DNA from: JANWKA01 sp035533815
Lineage (GTDB): Bacteria > Bacteroidota > Bacteroidia > Chitinophagales > Chitinophagaceae
DNA length: 18,413 nucleotides
Assembly (NCBI GenBank): GCA_035533815.1
Contig: DATLTB010000078.1
Coordinates: forward strand, 1-18,413
Direction of reading: 5' to 3'
Shown: positions 15,373 through 18,413 of the stretch, piece after piece
How positions within the stretch are numbered: position 1 is the stretch's first letter
Layout: each line of letters starts with the position of its first letter
Made by a program: the position numbers and the translations under genes
The notes under the pieces: model-generated
The model's input: the letters and a program-made list of their open reading frames with translations, nothing else
Database searches by the model: none
Told to the model about the DNA's origin: nothing

Positions 15373-16803
15373 ATGTCCGTCAGACGCACTTTCCTTAAAC
15401 AATCCGGCTTGCTGGGGACAGCAGCAATACTGCATTCCAAGTACCCCTGGATGGGATCCTCATCCTTTCCCGTAGTCCGCACTCCGGCCAGTATGCGCCG
15501 GTTCAGCAGCCCGGCAGTGGAATCCTTGATTTCCCGCATGGTCCGGGTGATCCGGGATCCTGAAATTGCCTGGATGTTTGGGAATTGTTTTCCCAATACC
15601 CTGGATACTACGGTATACTTTACCATGAAAAAAGGCAGGGCGGATACTTTTGTCATTACCGGGGACATCCATGCCATGTGGCTAAGGGACAGCAGCGCCC
15701 AGGTATGGCCTTACCTGCCGTTAATGAAGGATGACCCGACCCTGCAGACCCTTATTGCTGGCGTGATCAACCGCCAGATTGCCTGCATACTGATTGATCC
15801 CTATGCCAATGCATTCAACGAAGGCCCTACCGGTAGTCCCTGGGACAAGGACCTGACCGTGATGAAGCCAGGGATCCATGAACGTAAATGGGAACTGGAT
15901 TCGCTTTGTTATCCGATCAGGCTGGCTTTTAAATACTGGACTTTAACCGGGGATACCTCGCCATTTGATCAGTCCTGGCGGGATGCCATGGCCCTTATCC
16001 TGAATACGTTTATCCAGCAGCAGCGAATGAAAGATCATGGGCCTTACCGGTTCGGCAGGGTGACTTCCTGGTCTACGGATACGGTTCCCGGAGACGGATA
16101 TGGAAATCCCATCAAGCCTGTGGGTTTGATCGTATCCGTCTTCCGGCCTTCAGATGATGCCACCATATTCCCATTCCTGATACCATCCAACTTATTTGCG
16201 GTCATCTCTTTGCGACAGCTGGCTGAAATGAGCCTGCAGATTTCCAAAGATCAGGTATTTGCTAAAAGCTGCCTGGACCTGGCTGCACAAGTGGAGGCAG
16301 CCTTGAAAATTTATGGGATGTCGGTTCACGGTGAATTCGGTTCAATGTTTCCCTATGAAGTGGATGGATTCGGTAACCGGTTATTCATGGATGACAGTAA
16401 TGTGCCCAGTTTGTTGGCCCTTCCTTATCTTCAGTGCACCCGTGAAGATGACCCGGTATATCTCCACACCAGACAATTTATTTTCAGCCGGCTGAATCCG
16501 TATTTTTTCCAAGGTCATTATGCGGAAGGGAGCGGAAGTCCGCATACCTTGCAGCATATGGTTTGGCCCATGAGTATCATCATCAGGGCCATGACTAGCA
16601 GGGAAGAGGCTGAAATCTGTAACTGTCTGAGGATGCTCAAACTCACCCATGCAGGTACTGGCTTCATGCATGAATCCTTCGATCCTGATCACCCGGCTAA
16701 ATTCACCCGCAAATGGTTTGCCTGGGCTAATACCCTTTTCGGGGAGATGATCCTGAAAATTTGGGAGGAAAGACCCGGTTTGCTGGAAAAAACCATATTT
16801 TGA
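15373..16803 (+). CDS. GH125 exo-alpha-1,6-mannosidase, Tat-exported
   Basis: The 476-residue product belongs to glycoside hydrolase family 125, metal-independent inverting enzymes that cut alpha-1,6-linked mannose from N-glycans or mannans. Family features are FPNTLDTTV (73-81), GDIHAMWLRDSSAQVWPY (97-114), WELDSL (173-178), FRPSDDA (257-263) and MHESFD (432-437). The aspartates of RPSDD and Glu434 of HESF are the probable catalytic acid and base by analogy with characterised members. The start MSVRRTFLKQSGLLG is a twin-arginine signal (RRTFLK), so folded enzyme is exported by Tat, likely to the periplasm. It starts at ATG 15373, about 5 bases after an AAGGA-like sequence. It diverges from parE, and the next gene begins 2 bases after its stop. 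Confidence 0.93.
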   Translation: MSVRRTFLKQSGLLGTAAILHSKYPWMGSSSFPVVRTPASMRRFSSPAVESLISRMVRVIRDPEIAWMFGNCFPNTLDTTVYFTMKKGRADTFVITGDIHAMWLRDSSAQVWPYLPLMKDDPTLQTLIAGVINRQIACILIDPYANAFNEGPTGSPWDKDLTVMKPGIHERKWELDSLCYPIRLAFKYWTLTGDTSPFDQSWRDAMALILNTFIQQQRMKDHGPYRFGRVTSWSTDTVPGDGYGNPIKPVGLIVSVFRPSDDATIFPFLIPSNLFAVISLRQLAEMSLQISKDQVFAKSCLDLAAQVEAALKIYGMSVHGEFGSMFPYEVDGFGNRLFMDDSNVPSLLALPYLQCTREDDPVYLHTRQFIFSRLNPYFFQGHYAEGSGSPHTLQHMVWPMSIIIRAMTSREEAEICNCLRMLKLTHAGTGFMHESFDPDHPAKFTRKWFAWANTLFGEMILKIWEERPGLLEKTIF

Positions 16804-16805
16804 CC

Positions 16806-17876
16806 ATGCCTAAACGAATACCAGGGAAAAGCGGAAAGTCCAGGATGGCCATGTTTACCATGGCCATCCTCTGTCTTCAGACAGGTCTGGCACAGCTCCG
16901 GAAGCCCCTTGATTCCTTGCAATGGTTAACCACAGGAACCAACACCAGCATCAGGGCAGTTTCAGTAGTGAATGATAAACTGATCTGGGTAAGCGGCAGC
17001 GGAGGAATGGTTGGCAATTCCGGAGATGCCGGTTTGCATTGGCGGTGGCATCTTGTGCCCGGTGCCGGAAACCAGGATTATCGCTGTCTGAAAGCCTTCA
17101 ATAGCCGGAAGGCCATCATCATCAATGCAGGGGATCCTGCCAAAATACTACTTACCAGAGATGGCGGGTACCGTTGGGAACAGGTATTTGCCAGTGCTTT
17201 ACCTGGTATTTTCTTCGACGGGATGACTTTCTGGAATGCGCATCAGGGTATTGCAGTAAGTGATCCGGTAAACGGGAAATTTTTCCTGCTGGTAACCCGG
17301 GACGGGGGGGAAAAATGGAGACCTTTGCCGGCAGCAGGGCTACCAGTCGCCGACTCAGGAGAAGCCTCTTTCGCAGCCAGTAATACCACCCTGATACATG
17401 GACCGCACAGGAAACTATGGTTGGCGACCGGAGGCGTGGTTTCCCGGGTTTTTTGTTCGCAGGATGGAGGGAAAAACTGGAAGGCCTTCCCCTGTAAGAT
17501 CATTCAGGGAAAACCAACAACTGGAATTTTTTCCATGGCTTTTTATGACCAGAAGCAGGGCATTGTTGTGGGAGGGGATTACCAGTCAGACCGGGTTCGA
17601 TTGGACAATGCTTTGCTGACCGCTGACGGAGGCAGGACCTGGAGAAAGCCCAGGACCAATCCTTACGGGTACCGGTCCGCAGTGGCCTACCTGACCAGCA
17701 GGATACTGATTGCAACGGGTCCCACAGGGACGGATATTTCCAGGGATGGGGGAGATAGCTGGAAACACCTGAGTGATGTGGGTTTTAATGTGGCAAAATC
17801 CCTTGGAAACCATCGGACCATCCTGCTTGCAGGCAATCATGGCAGCATTGCCAGATGGGTTGCTGACTCGAAGTAA
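16806..17876 (+). CDS. Secreted Asp-box (BNR/YCF48-like) beta-propeller protein
   Basis: From ATG 16806 the product is 356 residues. A basic N-terminus and a hydrophobic stretch ending LQTGLAQ form a signal peptide (about 1-30). The rest is a beta-propeller with at least five Asp-box-like turns, DGGxxW: RDGGYRW, RDGGEKW, QDGGKNW, ADGGRTW and RDGGDSW, plus a degenerate SGDAGLHW at the front. Such proteins are often labelled sialidase-like, YCF48-like or oxidoreductase, but no sialidase catalytic set is seen. A TTG at 16761 in the same frame would overlap the mannosidase gene and spoil the signal peptide, so ATG 16806 is preferred. It begins 2 bases after the GH125 stop, suggesting translational coupling and a joint role at the cell surface or in the periplasm. 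The function is unknown. Confidence 0.85.
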   Translation: MPKRIPGKSGKSRMAMFTMAILCLQTGLAQLRKPLDSLQWLTTGTNTSIRAVSVVNDKLIWVSGSGGMVGNSGDAGLHWRWHLVPGAGNQDYRCLKAFNSRKAIIINAGDPAKILLTRDGGYRWEQVFASALPGIFFDGMTFWNAHQGIAVSDPVNGKFFLLVTRDGGEKWRPLPAAGLPVADSGEASFAASNTTLIHGPHRKLWLATGGVVSRVFCSQDGGKNWKAFPCKIIQGKPTTGIFSMAFYDQKQGIVVGGDYQSDRVRLDNALLTADGGRTWRKPRTNPYGYRSAVAYLTSRILIATGPTGTDISRDGGDSWKHLSDVGFNVAKSLGNHRTILLAGNHGSIARWVADSK

Positions 17877-17885
17877 ATGATCCCT

Positions 17886-17919
17886 GGATTTTGCAAATCC
17901 GGATTTCGTCCTATTTTTG
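17886..17919 (+). promoter_or_regulatory. Consensus Bacteroidota promoter for the GH31 gene, with inverted repeat over the -33 box
   Basis: TTTG (17890-17893), an 18-base spacer and TATTTTTG (17912-17919) match both boxes TTTG/TAnnTTTG exactly; this is the best promoter in the window. The predicted start near 17925 leaves a leader of about 20-30 bases. The -33 box lies inside an inverted repeat, GGATTT (17886-17891) tgc AAATCC (17895-17900), suggesting that a regulator may cover it. Confidence 0.65.
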
Positions 17920-17954
17920 TCGCCATTGTGTAAAAAGTACAATTTGTGAAGCTT

Positions 17955-18413
17955 ATGCAACCTGCTGCGCCTACCAGTAAATATTCAGTAAAATATTTTC
18001 CTGATGCAATCAGGCGCTGGACCCGGGAAGGTAATTTTTTTTACTTCTATACTTCAGAGACCATTCTGGAAATCAGGGTGATTTCTGATAAAGTGATTCG
18101 TTTCAGGTATGCTGCTGATGGTAAGTTCCAGCGGGACTTTTCCTATGCGACAGTACCCGATCTGCGGGAATCGATCATTTCATTTGATTTCCGGGAACAT
18201 GAGGAAACGCTGGAAATATTCACCGATGTCATCCGGGTTTTTGTGAACCGGGATAACCTCCGCATTACCATAACGAATCGGGAAGGGCAGGTCATAAACC
18301 AGGATGAAATGGGATTTCACTGGCAATATTACCTCATCAAGGGCGGAAAGATTGTGTATTGCAGCAAACAGATACAACAAGGGGAATGTTTTTACGGGCT
18401 GGGGGATAAACCA
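17955..18413 (+). CDS. GH31 family glycosidase (alpha-glucosidase-like), N-terminal part
   Basis: An open frame runs from ATG 17955 to the window edge (153 codons, no stop); an in-frame GTG at 17946 is an alternative start, and TAA at 17931-17933 bounds the frame. Residues such as RVISDKVIRFRYA, ITITNREGQVI and the closing GECFYGLGDKP fit the N-terminal galactose-mutarotase-like beta-domain that precedes the (beta/alpha)8 barrel of GH31 enzymes (alpha-glucosidases, alpha-xylosidases and relatives). The catalytic barrel is outside the window, so the substrate cannot be stated. No signal peptide is evident, which hints at a cytoplasmic or unusually exported enzyme. It has its own promoter 79 bases after the Asp-box gene and probably belongs to the same glycan-use region. 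Confidence 0.82.
   Translation, partial: MQPAAPTSKYSVKYFPDAIRRWTREGNFFYFYTSETILEIRVISDKVIRFRYAADGKFQRDFSYATVPDLRESIISFDFREHEETLEIFTDVIRVFVNRDNLRITITNREGQVINQDEMGFHWQYYLIKGGKIVYCSKQIQQGECFYGLGDKP

Noticed and set aside
16761..16805. TTG start for the Asp-box protein gene
   Set aside because: It lies inside the GH125 gene and would put a charged stretch before the signal peptide; ATG 16806 is better.
1..18413. CRISPR array, tRNA/rRNA genes, insertion sequence, phage or toxin-antitoxin genes
   Set aside because: No regularly spaced repeats, cloverleaf, transposase or terminal repeats, phage or toxin-like proteins were found.

Overview
The window looks like chromosomal DNA of a Bacteroidota bacterium. 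The secreted protein at 547-3063 ends in a type IX secretion (T9SS) sorting domain. Ribosome-binding sites are nearly absent. Six intergenic octamers match the Bacteroidota -7 promoter box TAnnTTTG and sit sensibly ahead of genes. A futalosine-pathway gene (mqnA) fits groups such as Chitinophagia, Cytophagia or Saprospiria, but I cannot place it more finely. Most genes are housekeeping or ordinary accessory genes; I see no phage, insertion sequence, CRISPR array, tRNA or rRNA.

Left part (1-5160): the N-terminal part of a Tet-like MFS exporter (minus strand, cut by the window edge) diverges from a large T9SS-exported beta-propeller protein (plus). The 218-base gap between them holds two operator-like inverted repeats. 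A coenzyme F420/NADP-reductase-like oxidoreductase (minus) faces the beta-propeller gene across a 305-base gap with one possible bidirectional terminator. After a 385-base gap comes mqnA (minus), first step of the futalosine menaquinone route, apparently starting at TTG.

Middle (5161-9944): mqnA and purB (adenylosuccinate lyase) diverge from a 69-base gap containing two back-to-back -7 boxes whose polymerase footprints must overlap. purB and manA (mannose-6-phosphate isomerase) form a tight pair. A small DUF6580-type membrane protein follows, with its own promoter and a hairpin at the predicted transcript 5' end. It converges on a DUF2252 kinase-like protein; the two stop codons lie in one 12-base perfect palindrome.

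Right part (9945-18413): a minus-strand operon carries parE, a DUF1835/DUF3658 protein and parC with 11-base gaps on either side of the middle gene, so an uncharacterised protein sits between the two topoisomerase IV subunits. Diverging from parE is a glycan-degradation set: a Tat-exported GH125 alpha-mannosidase, a secreted Asp-box (BNR/YCF48-like) protein starting 2 bases after it, and, behind a near-consensus promoter, the N-terminal part of a GH31 glycosidase cut by the right edge. ManA could feed mannose released by the GH125 enzyme into glycolysis, but that link is inference.

The points most worth a second look are the parE-DUF1835-parC operon, the overlapping mqnA/purB promoters, the GH125-BNR-GH31 set and several short regulatory palindromes. 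I found no clear new defence or mobile system.
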